Shown in pieces: positions 15,703 to 24,112 of a stretch of DNA of 64,000 bases (positions are counted from its first letter, which is position 1; each line of letters begins with the position of its first letter). The notes beneath the pieces are model-generated. The model made no database searches. It was not told the origin of the DNA and was given only the letters and a program-made list of their open reading frames with translations. Made by a program: the position numbers and the translations under genes. This stretch comes from Tenericutes bacterium MZ-XQ. Lineage in GTDB: Bacteria; Bacillota_I; Bacilli_A; Acholeplasmatales; Acholeplasmataceae. The stretch covers positions 936,858-1,000,857 of the forward strand of contig CP017950.1 in NCBI GenBank assembly GCA_002838205.1, given 5' to 3'.

Positions 15703-17496
15703 TTACTGTTTTGATTTATGTTCATCGTCATATTGCAGACGATAAAGGTTATAATAAAGTCCTTTTTGTTTTAATAATTCTTGATGGCTACCCTCTTCTT
15801 TAATCTCGCCCTTTTGCATCACAATGATCTTATCACTATGCTGTATTGTAGATAGTCTATGAGCAACGATTAACATCGTTGAGATATTCATCATTTTCTC
15901 TAAAGATTCTTGAATAAGTTCTTCAGTTTCGCTATCAATATTTGCTGTTGCTTCATCTAAAATCATTAAACTTGGTTTATATACTAATGCTCTTGCAAAA
16001 GAGATAAGTTGTCTTTGTCCGCTAGAGAAGTTATTTCCTCTTTCTAGTACAACATGACCATAGTTATCTGGGAGTTTGTCAATGAATGTATTTGCACCAA
16101 CATACTCACTTGCTGAAACTACTTCTTGATCACTTATTGAATCATCTTTTAAAGTAATGTTATCTTTAATTGTTCCACTAAATAAGAATACATCTTGCAA
16201 CATTTGACCGATATGCTTTCTTAAACTTGAGCGTTTGATTCTCTTAATGTCAATACCATCAATTAAAATTTGACCCTTTTGAATTTCATAATTTCTTACA
16301 ATTAAACTTAAAATCGTTGTTTTACCTGAGCCAGTTGCACCAACAAATGCTACTGTATCTCCAGGATTCACCTTAAAGCTGACACCTTTTAATACCCATT
16401 CATCTTCAATGTACTTAAACCATACATCTTTAAACTCGATATTTCCGCTAAATGACTCTAACTCAATAGCATCATCTTCATCTACAATCATAGGTTTTGT
16501 ATCTAATACATCAAATATTTTTTCTGCACTTGCAAAAGCATTTTGTAAGATATTAAACTCTTCAGCAAGTTGTTGTACTGGTTGGAAAAAATCTCCCACA
16601 TATGTATAATAACTAAATAATATACCTGCCGTGATTACACCAGCAACAACCTCTTGATAACCTACATAAAGTACAATTAACGTCCCAATCATGGACATTA
16701 AATAGATCGATGGTCTATAGATACCAAATACCAATATCTCTCTTAAATAACTCTTCTTCAAATTTGTTGTTTTATGAAAGAATTCATCCTTCTTTTTTTC
16801 TTCTTGGTTGAATATTTGAGTGATTTTCATACCAGATAAGTTTTCTGATAAGAATGCATTTACCTCAGATACATTTGCTCGAACTTTCCTATAAGAAGCT
16901 CTAGAAAATTTTCTAAATAAAACAGATGCTCCAACAACAAACGGTAAGATCATAATGATAAATAATGTAATTCTTAGGTTAATCGTAAATAGAATAACTA
17001 AGATCGCCATAATATAAATAATATTCTTTATTAAGTTAACAGCGACACTTGTATACATTTCGCTAATTGTATTTGTGTCATTTGCAACTCTTGTTACTAG
17101 TTTTCCTACTGGAACTTCATTAATTTGTCCAATAGCGAGTTTCTCAATATGATTAAATACATCATTTCTAAGTTCAACTACAGTTTGTTGTCCAACACGT
17201 TGCAGCATAATAGACTGATAATAATTTACGACATTACCTAAAATGAGTGCACATATAAATCCAACACCCATAAAAATGATTCGGTAAAGCTTCTCATCTT
17301 GGGATAATACATCACTTGCAACTGTGTCTACGGTAAAACCGATTAAAAACGGTGGCAACAATTGAATACCTATACCAACAAACATCATAATAACAATAAT
17401 GATAAACTGCTTTTTATAAGGCAGCATATATCTTATTAAGCGTCTTAAAACCTCTTTGTCACTACGTTCGCGAGTGTTATCTTTAAAGTCCTTCAT
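15703..17496 (-). CDS. ABC exporter half, catalytically normal NBD
   Basis: Membrane ABC exporter subunit of 597 residues: six transmembrane helices (about 30-320), then a nucleotide-binding domain with Walker A GATGSGKTT, signature SSGQRQ and Walker B LMILDEAT carrying the catalytic Glu, plus the H-loop IVAHRLST. The start ATG at 17496 has GGAGG upstream and overlaps the end of the partner gene by 14 nt. The partner has Asp in place of the catalytic Glu, so together they form an asymmetric heterodimer like BmrCD/LmrCD or YheIH, usually multidrug or lipid exporters. Substrate unknown. Confidence 0.9.
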   Translation of the reverse strand: MKDFKDNTRERSDKEVLRRLIRYMLPYKKQFIIIVIMMFVGIGIQLLPPFLIGFTVDTVASDVLSQDEKLYRIIFMGVGFICALILGNVVNYYQSIMLQRVGQQTVVELRNDVFNHIEKLAIGQINEVPVGKLVTRVANDTNTISEMYTSVAVNLIKNIIYIMAILVILFTINLRITLFIIMILPFVVGASVLFRKFSRASYRKVRANVSEVNAFLSENLSGMKITQIFNQEEKKKDEFFHKTTNLKKSYLREILVFGIYRPSIYLMSMIGTLIVLYVGYQEVVAGVITAGILFSYYTYVGDFFQPVQQLAEEFNILQNAFASAEKIFDVLDTKPMIVDEDDAIELESFSGNIEFKDVWFKYIEDEWVLKGVSFKVNPGDTVAFVGATGSGKTTILSLIVRNYEIQKGQILIDGIDIKRIKRSSLRKHIGQMLQDVFLFSGTIKDNITLKDDSISDQEVVSASEYVGANTFIDKLPDNYGHVVLERGNNFSSGQRQLISFARALVYKPSLMILDEATANIDSETEELIQESLEKMMNISTMLIVAHRLSTIQHSDKIIVMQKGEIKEEGSHQELLKQKGLYYNLYRLQYDDEHKSKQ

Positions 17497-19258
17497 CGGT
17501 GCTACCTCCTTGAACTAAGTTTTCAAGTTGTTGACGTCTAACCATATCTTGATATAAAGTTGATGTCTTTAATAACTCATTATGTGAGCCTACTGCAACA
17601 ACTTTTCCATCATCAAGCAAGATGATTTTATCCATGCGTTTCACGGTTGAAATACGATGCGCAATAAAAATCGTTGTTCTGCCTTTTCTAACACGATGAA
17701 GATTACTGATAATCGCTTCTTCAGTCTTTGTGTCTACTGCAGATACTGAATCATCTAGAATCAATATTTCTGGATTTTTTGCTAAAGCTCTAGCGATGGA
17801 TATTCTTTGTTTTTGTCCACCTGATACTGTTACACCACGCTCACCTAATACTGTGTTAAATTTTTCTTTAAACTCCATGATATTATCATAAACATCTGAC
17901 AGTCTTGCAGCTTCTTCAATTTTCTTTTCATCAATGTCTTGATATGCGAAACCTATATTTGAGTAGATTGTTTCTGAAAACAAGAAATTATCTTGTGGCA
18001 CATAACCAATCGTTTCTCTAACCGTATGAATAGGGAGTTTCATGATATCATGACCATCAATAAATACTTGATTTTCATTTAAATTGTAGATTCTTAAAAA
18101 TAGATCTACAAGAGAACTTTTACCAGAACCTGTACGGCCTAAAATGCCCACCATTTCGCCTGCTTTAATATCAAAAGAAACACCATTTAATACTGGAACA
18201 TCTCCATCAGGATATTGAAAGGTAAGATTCTTAACTTGAAGACTACCTTTTAAGTCAGATACATTTCTAATTATATCTTCGCCATCTTTGATTTCTATTT
18301 CACGATTCAAGAATGCTTCAATTCTTTCAGCACTTGCTTTAGCTTGAGATTGGATTTGAATAAATCTTGATAAAGCCATTGTTGGCCAAATTAATGTGAA
18401 GAAATAACTAATATATTCTGTTAATTGACCTGCAGTTAATCCAAATGAATCTCTATAAATAACCAATACACTACCATAGACTATAATCGTTAAAATAACA
18501 ACGTTAAGTGCTACAGAAATAATAATGTTTACGAAAACCATGTATTTCACAAATCCCATATGTTTATTGTAAAGTTCATCATTTCTTTGCTTAAATAACA
18601 AATACTCTTTAGCTTCTCTAACAAATGCTTTGATGACAGTGATTCCCGAAAAGTTTTCTTGTGTAAAATCCGATAACTCTTCAAAAGCTTTTTGTCTAAG
18701 TTTGAACTTAACACTCATGCTTTTTCTAATAAAAACCATAACCGCTGTCAGTAACACCATAGGTATAGCTGCAATGATTGTCAATCTACCATTTAAATTC
18801 GCCATACGATAAATCGCAAAACCACCTAAGAATAACCCATCAACTAACATCAATAATCCCGGTCCAAAAGCCATACGTATCGCTTGAAGGTCGTTAATAA
18901 AGTAACTCATTAACCCCCCAACTTTTTCATTTGCATAAAAGCTTTGAGAAAGATTTGTTGCGTGTCTAAACATAACATTTTGCAATTGATACTCAATACG
19001 TCTTGAAGCTCCAAAAATTGTATATCTCCACAAAAATCTACCTAACGCTATAATCCCTGCTAGTAATGCAATGCGTTTAATACCATCTAAGATCATATTT
19101 TCATCGATATTTACTTCATATAAATTATCGATAATAGCCCCAATGATTTTTGGTATTTCAAGTTGATACCAATCAACTGCAATTAATACAAAAACGCCCG
19201 TCAAAAAAAATAGGGCATATTTTAAATAATATTTTCTAAAATGTTTGCCGAATAACAT
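17483..19258 (-). CDS. ABC exporter half, degenerate-site NBD
   Basis: 591 residues with an N-terminal six-helix domain and an NBD with Walker A GRTGSGKSS, signature VSGGQKQ and Walker B EILILDDSVSAVD, where Asp replaces the catalytic Glu. This is the usual noncanonical partner in heterodimeric exporters. AAGGAG lies 7 nt before the ATG at 19258. A TATAAT-like box at about 19290 on the minus strand follows the terminator of the upstream cluster, so the pair probably has its own promoter. Confidence 0.9.
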   Translation of the reverse strand: MLFGKHFRKYYLKYALFFLTGVFVLIAVDWYQLEIPKIIGAIIDNLYEVNIDENMILDGIKRIALLAGIIALGRFLWRYTIFGASRRIEYQLQNVMFRHATNLSQSFYANEKVGGLMSYFINDLQAIRMAFGPGLLMLVDGLFLGGFAIYRMANLNGRLTIIAAIPMVLLTAVMVFIRKSMSVKFKLRQKAFEELSDFTQENFSGITVIKAFVREAKEYLLFKQRNDELYNKHMGFVKYMVFVNIIISVALNVVILTIIVYGSVLVIYRDSFGLTAGQLTEYISYFFTLIWPTMALSRFIQIQSQAKASAERIEAFLNREIEIKDGEDIIRNVSDLKGSLQVKNLTFQYPDGDVPVLNGVSFDIKAGEMVGILGRTGSGKSSLVDLFLRIYNLNENQVFIDGHDIMKLPIHTVRETIGYVPQDNFLFSETIYSNIGFAYQDIDEKKIEEAARLSDVYDNIMEFKEKFNTVLGERGVTVSGGQKQRISIARALAKNPEILILDDSVSAVDTKTEEAIISNLHRVRKGRTTIFIAHRISTVKRMDKIILLDDGKVVAVGSHNELLKTSTLYQDMVRRQQLENLVQGGSTDEGL

Positions 19259-19298
19259 AATGATCTCCTTGTTGTCTTCTTGATACTATTATATAATA

Positions 19299-19333
19299 TT
19301 TTCCACGCTGTTTAAATAATACAGCGTGGAAAA
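19299..19333 (-). terminator. Hairpin ending the SHOCT/DUF2089 cluster
   Basis: TTTTCCACGCTGT and ACAGCGTGGAAAA form a perfect 13-bp stem with a 9-nt loop. There is no long T-tract on the minus strand, so termination efficiency is uncertain, but the position right after the last stop supports this role. Confidence 0.7.
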
Positions 19334-19348
19334 CTTATATTTCTTAAA

Positions 19349-19732
19349 TTATTCAACAATAATTTTAATAATATCGCCATCAGAAGACTCAACATTTACT
19401 AGTTCACCATCTACACCTTGACTAATCATCTCAATGATAGCATCAATATCAATGTCTGTATCTCCAATTTTTGATTTGAATTTCGCTGATTTCAATAGTT
19501 TTGAAAACTCAACTGGAATTTGAACTCTAACTTTATCTCCATCATTAGAATCTACCAAAATTTTTAACATCTTAAATGGAGCTTTTTTTGCAGTTACTAC
19601 TTCTTGCCCAAAATTTCTATCTGATTGATCCATCGCAGTTAATAATTTCTCTGCTTCATCTGAACTAATTGTTCCTTTTGCTAGTAAATCTAAAACTTTC
19701 ATTCTTTCTTCTTTTAATTGATCTCTTGACAT
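19349..19732 (-). CDS. Small protein with SHOCT-like N-terminus
   Basis: 127 residues, soluble, no membrane segment. Residues 5-35 (EERMKVLDLLAKGTISSDEAEKLL) form the short two-helix SHOCT-like motif also present at the ends of its two neighbours. The C-terminal 80 residues are a beta-rich acidic domain (KILVDSNDGDKVRVQIPVE) of the kind seen in Firmicute YvlB-like or DUF4097-associated proteins. The ATG at 19732 has AGAGGTG at good spacing; a GTG lies 9 nt further up. It is last in the cluster. Function unknown; oligomerisation of regulatory proteins is a plausible role. Confidence 0.75.
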   Translation of the reverse strand: MSRDQLKEERMKVLDLLAKGTISSDEAEKLLTAMDQSDRNFGQEVVTAKKAPFKMLKILVDSNDGDKVRVQIPVEFSKLLKSAKFKSKIGDTDIDIDAIIEMISQGVDGELVNVESSDGDIIKIIVE

Positions 19733-19770
19733 TTCTTTCACCTCTATAGATTTTTTATTTTTTTATTTTA

Positions 19771-19908
19771 TTAAATGTGTACATGATACATCATGACATA
19801 GTGTATATCTTCAATTGTATATTTCTTATCTTTATTTCTATTTGATTCACGAAAACTTTTTCTAATTTTTACATCTTCATTATCAATAGTTTCAAATACT
19901 TGACGCAT
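19771..19908 (-). CDS. 45-residue hypothetical protein
   Basis: I translated an ATG-started frame of 45 codons between two cluster genes: it starts MRQVFETIDNEDVK and ends in a His-containing MMYHVHI. AAGGTG lies 7 nt before the ATG, and the SD overlaps the stop region of the preceding DUF2089-type gene. It is charged in the middle (FRESNRNKDKKY) and has no membrane helix. It fills the gap exactly in an otherwise packed operon, which with the SD supports a real gene. Function unknown. Confidence 0.6.
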   Translation of the reverse strand: MRQVFETIDNEDVKIRKSFRESNRNKDKKYTIEDIHYVMMYHVHI

Positions 19909-19919
19909 AGCTCTTCACC

Positions 19920-20339
19920 TTACTTTCCTTTTTTGAGCAACTCCATCGCCTCTAAAACTGATAATTCTTTGTTTGCTATTTTTTCTAAAATACTTGCTTT
20001 AGAAGCTTTAGGCTCTTGCTTTTCTTTATTTACCTCTTCATCTTCTAATTCATTATCTAGAGAATATCCTAAGCCAACAATGACGTCATCTAACATTTTC
20101 TTAACTGTTGGATAACTGATGTTCAACTCTTTTTCAATCGCTTTGATGTTTCCTCTATTTTTAACAAATACTTCTATAAAATATAGTTTTTCTGTTTCTA
20201 GATAATTGAATTTTGATAATGTGAAGTTTCCTTCTATCACTGTGTCACAGTGATCACATACAAGTTTAGTTACCTTTAAATCATGCTTACATACTGGACA
20301 AGCTGACATAACTGGGTTCATTTTGATTCTTTGATTCAT
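19920..20339 (-). CDS. DUF2089-type zinc-ribbon HTH protein with SHOCT-like tail
   Basis: 139 residues in three parts. A zinc ribbon (CPVCKHDL at 14-21, CDHCDT near 29). A helix-turn-helix (NIKAIEKELNISYPTVKKML, about 64-83) as in DUF2089 proteins, thought to bind DNA. After a charged linker, a C-terminal two-helix SHOCT-like segment (ILEKIANKELSVLEAMELL) matching the N-termini of both neighbours. It is the likely transcriptional regulator of the cluster. AAGGAG lies upstream of the ATG at 20339. Confidence 0.85.
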   Translation of the reverse strand: MNQRIKMNPVMSACPVCKHDLKVTKLVCDHCDTVIEGNFTLSKFNYLETEKLYFIEVFVKNRGNIKAIEKELNISYPTVKKMLDDVIVGLGYSLDNELEDEEVNKEKQEPKASKASILEKIANKELSVLEAMELLKKGK

Positions 20340-20351
20340 ATCGATTCTCCT

Positions 20352-20705
20352 TTATATTGTCTTAATCAAGATTTTTGTTTGATCTTTTGCAATGACTTTA
20401 ACGAATGTTCCTTTGATTGCGGCTAAGTCAATTACTTCTTTCATTGAGATCGGAAATTGATCACTAACTGGCTGATTCATTCTTCCTCTTAGGAATAACT
20501 TCACTAACCCTATTGGAATGGGTAATGCAAACAATACATTGATGAAGTATGTTGCGCCCTTACTATCTGGTATGTTAATTCTAAATTTAATAAATCTCGC
20601 TTTTCTTGCTTTAGCTTGTTTTGTTTTAGGATATAACATTTGATATGCATCATTCGATGATACTTCATTTTTAGATAGTTTATTTAAAACTTCATTTTTT
20701 GTCAA
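20352..20705 (-). CDS. Small SHOCT-like domain protein, first gene of cluster
   Basis: 117 residues. The N-terminus (EVLNKLSKNEVSSNDAYQML) repeats the two-helix SHOCT-like motif of the other cluster proteins. The middle has a basic patch KQAKARKARFIKFRI and one hydrophobic stretch (NVLFALPIPIGLVKLFL) that may be an amphipathic or membrane-attached helix. The start is TTG at 20705: GGAAGG lies 10 nt upstream and no in-frame ATG exists before residue 22. It probably works with the DUF2089-type protein in a regulatory complex. No function can be assigned from sequence. Confidence 0.72.
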   Translation of the reverse strand: MTKNEVLNKLSKNEVSSNDAYQMLYPKTKQAKARKARFIKFRINIPDSKGATYFINVLFALPIPIGLVKLFLRGRMNQPVSDQFPISMKEVIDLAAIKGTFVKVIAKDQTKILIKTI

Positions 20706-20720
20706 TTTTTCGCCGCCTTC

Positions 20721-20737
20721 CTTAATATTTTTAATTT
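20721..20737. repeat. 17-bp direct repeat, copy 1
   Basis: CTTAATATTTTTAATTT, identical to 20836-20852. This copy lies in the 5' untranslated region of the SHOCT/DUF2089 cluster, between its promoter and the TTG start. Confidence 0.7.
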
Positions 20738-20745
20738 ACACTTTG

Positions 20746-20774
20746 ATTATATTAAACTTTTTTTGATTTGTCAA
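20746..20774 (-). promoter_or_regulatory. Strong promoter of SHOCT/DUF2089 cluster
   Basis: On the minus strand TTGACA (20769-20774) and TATAAT (20746-20751), both consensus, with 17-nt spacing. Confidence 0.88.
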
Positions 20775-20835
20775 CACTTTTTTGCAAAAAAAATTAAAAA
20801 AGTTAATTTTGATATTAATTTTATTAATTTTCACC

Positions 20836-20852
20836 CTTAATATTTTTAATTT
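20836..20852. repeat. 17-bp direct repeat, copy 2
   Basis: Second copy of CTTAATATTTTTAATTT. It falls just upstream of the pepT -10 box TATAAT (20860-20865), where a bound protein would affect pepT. The surroundings also contain several TTAATTTT steps. Confidence 0.7.
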
Positions 20853-20892
20853 TGTGCGTTATAATATATATATAAGGAAAGGATGATACAAA

Positions 20893-22104
20893 ATGAACAC
20901 ATTAATAGAGAGATTTTTACGTTATGTTAAAATTGATACACAATCTGATCACGAATCAAAAACATTCCCATCAACTGAAAAACAAAAGGATTTGAGTCGT
21001 CTACTCGTCAAAGAATTAAAAGAAATGGGATTAGATGCATTTTTAGATAAAGATGGATATGTTTATGCAAAGATAGAGAAAAACATAGATGGTAAAAAAG
21101 CAATCGGCCTTATTGCTCATGTGGATACTTCTCCAGATGCCCCTGGATTTCCAGTTAATCCAAGAATCATAGAAAAATATGACGGTTCTACAATTAAGTT
21201 AAACGAAGAAATATCTATGCACCCAGAACAATACCCTAGTTTAAATAAAGTTATCGGTGAAGATATCATTGTGACAGATGGAAATACTTTACTTGGTGCA
21301 GATGATAAATGTGGTGTTGCAGAGATTATGGAAGTTGCCAAATACTTTACAACCCATAAAGAAGAAAAGCATGGCGATATATATATTTGCTTTACTCCTG
21401 ATGAAGAAATAGGTCAAGGTGCTGACAGATTTGATTTCGATTTCTTTAAAGCTGATTTTGCATATACAGCAGACGGTAGTGAAGTAGGTGGTATCGAATA
21501 TGAAAACTTCAATGCTGCAACTGTTAATTTAGAATTTATTGGTAAAAGTATTCATCCTGGTTCAGCAAAAAACAAACTGATTAATGCTCAGCATATCGCT
21601 ATGGAATTTCATAGCATGTTACCTACATTCTTAAATCCAGCCTATACAGAAAAATACGAAGGATTTAATCACTTAACACAAATGCACGGTCAAGTAGAAC
21701 ACGCGCGCACGCAATACATAGTAAGAAATCACCATAAAGGTTTATTTGTAAAACAAAAAGATGATTTTGTCACTATAGCGCACTACTTAAATGAAAAATA
21801 CGGATATCAAGCTGTGAAGGTTGATATCAAAGACAGCTATTTCAATATGTATGACATCATTAAAGATCATATGTATGTTGTTGAACTTGCTAAACAAGCA
21901 ACCATAAACCAAGGAATCGAACCAAAAGTTGAGCCTATTCGTGGAGGTACTGATGGTGCAAGATTAACTTATGATGGATTGATTTGTCCTAATCTAGGAA
22001 CAGGCGGATATCAATTCCATGGAAGACTAGAATTTGCTTCAATACAACAAATGGAGAAAGCTGTTGAGATTTACAAAGAAATCATCAAATTAAATGCAAA
22101 ATAA
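20893..22104 (+). CDS. pepT: Peptidase T (tripeptide aminopeptidase)
   Basis: Cytoplasmic M20-family zinc exopeptidase releasing the N-terminal residue of tripeptides; 403 residues, normal for PepT. Zinc ligands and catalytic residues lie in LIAHVDTSPDAPG (His and catalytic Asp), LLGADDKCG (bridging Asp), TPDEEIGQGAD (catalytic and binding Glu), DGSEVGG and the C-terminal GGYQFHGRLE. PIRGGTDGARL holds the substrate-binding Arg. AAGGAAAGG precedes the ATG, and TATAAT at 20860-20865 gives a short leader. It is divergent from the SHOCT cluster and ends in its own terminator. Confidence 0.95.
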   Translation: MNTLIERFLRYVKIDTQSDHESKTFPSTEKQKDLSRLLVKELKEMGLDAFLDKDGYVYAKIEKNIDGKKAIGLIAHVDTSPDAPGFPVNPRIIEKYDGSTIKLNEEISMHPEQYPSLNKVIGEDIIVTDGNTLLGADDKCGVAEIMEVAKYFTTHKEEKHGDIYICFTPDEEIGQGADRFDFDFFKADFAYTADGSEVGGIEYENFNAATVNLEFIGKSIHPGSAKNKLINAQHIAMEFHSMLPTFLNPAYTEKYEGFNHLTQMHGQVEHARTQYIVRNHHKGLFVKQKDDFVTIAHYLNEKYGYQAVKVDIKDSYFNMYDIIKDHMYVVELAKQATINQGIEPKVEPIRGGTDGARLTYDGLICPNLGTGGYQFHGRLEFASIQQMEKAVEIYKEIIKLNAK

Positions 22105-22111
22105 AAAAAAT

Positions 22112-22138
22112 ATCTTCCGTTTTGGAAGATGTTTTTTT
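22112..22138. terminator. Terminator after pepT
   Basis: ATCTTCC and GGAAGAT pair around a short loop, followed by GTTTTTTT. An A-run on the other side allows use by the convergent Sel1 gene as well. Confidence 0.88.
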
Positions 22139-23399
22139 ATGATTGCCAATCACTCTTTTGTAATTTTTCATAATTATTAATCGAATACATGAGTTTTACT
22201 GCAGCTTCTAAGCCTTGATCAGCTGCTTTTTGCCATAACTCTTTGGCTTTTAGTTCATCTTTTTCAACCAGTTTACCTTCGAAATAGATCATGCCCAAAT
22301 TATACTGCGCAATTGCAAGATTTCTTGCAGCTGCTTTTTCATACCAAAACAATGCTTTTTGATTACTTTGTAGAACACCATCTCCTCTTTGATACATCAC
22401 AGCTAAGTTATATTGTGCGTTTGGATGATCTTGTGCTGCAGCTTGTTCTAAAAGTTTTGCAATAGTTTCATAATCTTTTTCTGGTTGACGCATTAGAATC
22501 ATTGCTAAATGATATAATGCATCTTTATCTTTCTTAAGAGCTGCTTTTTCAAACCATATCACCGCTTGTTTAATATCTTGCTTAACACCTTTACCATTTT
22601 GATAATATAGCCCGACATAATAACAAGCTTCAACATGTTCTTGTTTTGCAGCAACCATGAACCACTCAAAAGCTTTTTGTGGGTGTTTGGGATCTCTTTC
22701 ATCATAAATCTTCGCAAGTGTATATGCTGCAAGTCCATAATGTTGATATGCTGCAGCTTCTAAATATTGTTCAGCTTTATGAAAATTATTATTTTCTAGT
22801 TCTATGATCCCTAATGCATATTGTGCATAAGGATGATCTTGTGCAGCTGCTAACTTATAATATTTAATGGCTGTTTGTTTTTGGTTTTCATCCTCACCAA
22901 TGGTTTCATAAATCATACCTAGCATATACTGAGAATCACTATATCCAAGATCACTTGATTTTAAAAACCATTCGATCGCCTTAAATATATAACGTTGCAC
23001 ATTAAATCCATAATAATAGTATGTTCCTAATATATGTATGCTGACTGGATCATTTTTTTCAGCTTCCATCAATAAAACCTGATAGTTTTGTTTAAAGTAA
23101 TCACTTGCTAAATCACTATCTTTTTCAACACCTGTACCTGTATAGTAAAGCATACCTAGTGCGTATCCACACTTATGGCTACCTAATTGAATGCCCTTTT
23201 GATAATGCTCAATCGCTTGATGAAAATCTAGGGATACACCATCTCCCAACCCGTAAAATCTACCTAAAAAATAATGTGCATCTGCATATCCTTGTTCCGC
23301 AGCTTGCTCAAAATGTTTAATCGCTAGATCAATATTTTTTTTAGGGGTATTCAGTAGATAATGTGATAAACCTTTTTCATAATGACTTTTTGCGTTCAT
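22137..23399 (-). CDS. Sel1-repeat (TPR-like) protein
   Basis: 420 residues composed almost wholly of Sel1-like repeats of about 36 residues, roughly eleven of them, with the pattern A-x-x-x-LG-x-x-Y-x-x-G-x-GV-x-x-D-x-x-x-A-x-x-x-x-x-x-AA (e.g. YVGLYYQNGKGVKQDIKQA and LAVMYQRGDGVLQSNQKA). Such superhelical scaffolds bind other proteins. There is no signal peptide or membrane helix, so it acts in the cytoplasm. GGAG lies 8 nt before the ATG at 23399. It is a single gene; the binding partner cannot be predicted. Confidence 0.9.
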   Translation of the reverse strand: MNAKSHYEKGLSHYLLNTPKKNIDLAIKHFEQAAEQGYADAHYFLGRFYGLGDGVSLDFHQAIEHYQKGIQLGSHKCGYALGMLYYTGTGVEKDSDLASDYFKQNYQVLLMEAEKNDPVSIHILGTYYYYGFNVQRYIFKAIEWFLKSSDLGYSDSQYMLGMIYETIGEDENQKQTAIKYYKLAAAQDHPYAQYALGIIELENNNFHKAEQYLEAAAYQHYGLAAYTLAKIYDERDPKHPQKAFEWFMVAAKQEHVEACYYVGLYYQNGKGVKQDIKQAVIWFEKAALKKDKDALYHLAMILMRQPEKDYETIAKLLEQAAAQDHPNAQYNLAVMYQRGDGVLQSNQKALFWYEKAAARNLAIAQYNLGMIYFEGKLVEKDELKAKELWQKAADQGLEAAVKLMYSINNYEKLQKSDWQS

Positions 23400-23462
23400 A
23401 ATATCAACTCCATGAATATATTAACATAATTATGACTTTTATGCCTTAAATATGATAGAAAA

Positions 23463-23484
23463 AAACGTATCCTCAGATACGTTT
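23463..23484 (-). terminator. Terminator of uvrB-SGNH operon
   Basis: AAACGTATC and GATACGTTT form a 9-bp stem with a 4-nt loop; on the minus strand it runs into TTTTTTTC. The stem overlaps the last stop codon by two bases. Confidence 0.85.
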
Positions 23485-24112
23485 ATTTGAGTATATTATT
23501 AATCATTTTTAGATATACTTGATATCCTTTTTGATTCAAATGAATACCATCTCTAGTATAATCTAATCTTAAATCACCTTGTTCATCTAATAAATCGTCA
23601 TAGATGTCGATAAAATATTTATGATCAATTCTACGTTTAAGTAGCTTATTTAATTTCACAGCATCTTCTTTATCTCTATTGAGCAAGTAAGTCTGATCTT
23701 CAAAATCTTTTTGATTGATGGGTGTCAATGAAGTCACATATACTTTCGTATTTGGACACTTTTCAAGTATTTGATGTCTTATTTCAAGTATATTGTTTAA
23801 ACTTTCATCATATGATAACTGTGTTAATACAAAATCGTTTAAACCAATATTGATGATTACGTATTTCGGATGCATTCTAATCACTTGATCAACTCTATTT
23901 AAAAGTCCAACAGTTGTATCTCCAGGAATACCCATATTTAAAACTTGATCTTCTAAATCAAAAGCTTTGATTGGAAAATATGCCATCATTGAATCTCCAA
24001 ATAGAATTAGCTCTTTTGTATCACTGATTTGATCAAATTTTTTCACATGTCTTTTATAATCAGCTTCGATGATCGCTTTTAAAACTGTCATATCTTTTTT
24101 CATATCAATCAT
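23483..24112 (-). CDS. SGNH/GDSL-family hydrolase
   Basis: Serine esterase or lipase-type enzyme of 206-209 residues, soluble (no signal peptide). All SGNH blocks are visible: nucleophile block [11 protein letters not shown], Gly block MGIPGDTT, Asn block INIGLNDF and the catalytic Asp-His block [11 protein letters not shown]. It overlaps the end of uvrB, so the first ATG (24112) and the ATG at 24103 are both possible starts; the SD position favours neither clearly. It is the last gene of the operon. Likely substrates are acyl esters or acetylated sugars, unproven. Confidence 0.88.
   Translation of the reverse strand: MIDMKKDMTVLKAIIEADYKRHVKKFDQISDTKELILFGDSMMAYFPIKAFDLEDQVLNMGIPGDTTVGLLNRVDQVIRMHPKYVIINIGLNDFVLTQLSYDESLNNILEIRHQILEKCPNTKVYVTSLTPINQKDFEDQTYLLNRDKEDAVKLNKLLKRRIDHKYFIDIYDDLLDEQGDLRLDYTRDGIHLNQKGYQVYLKMINNILK

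Noticed and set aside
20775-20892. Riboswitch upstream of pepT
   Set aside because: The leader after the predicted start is too short and only AT-rich; no paired elements beyond the direct repeat.
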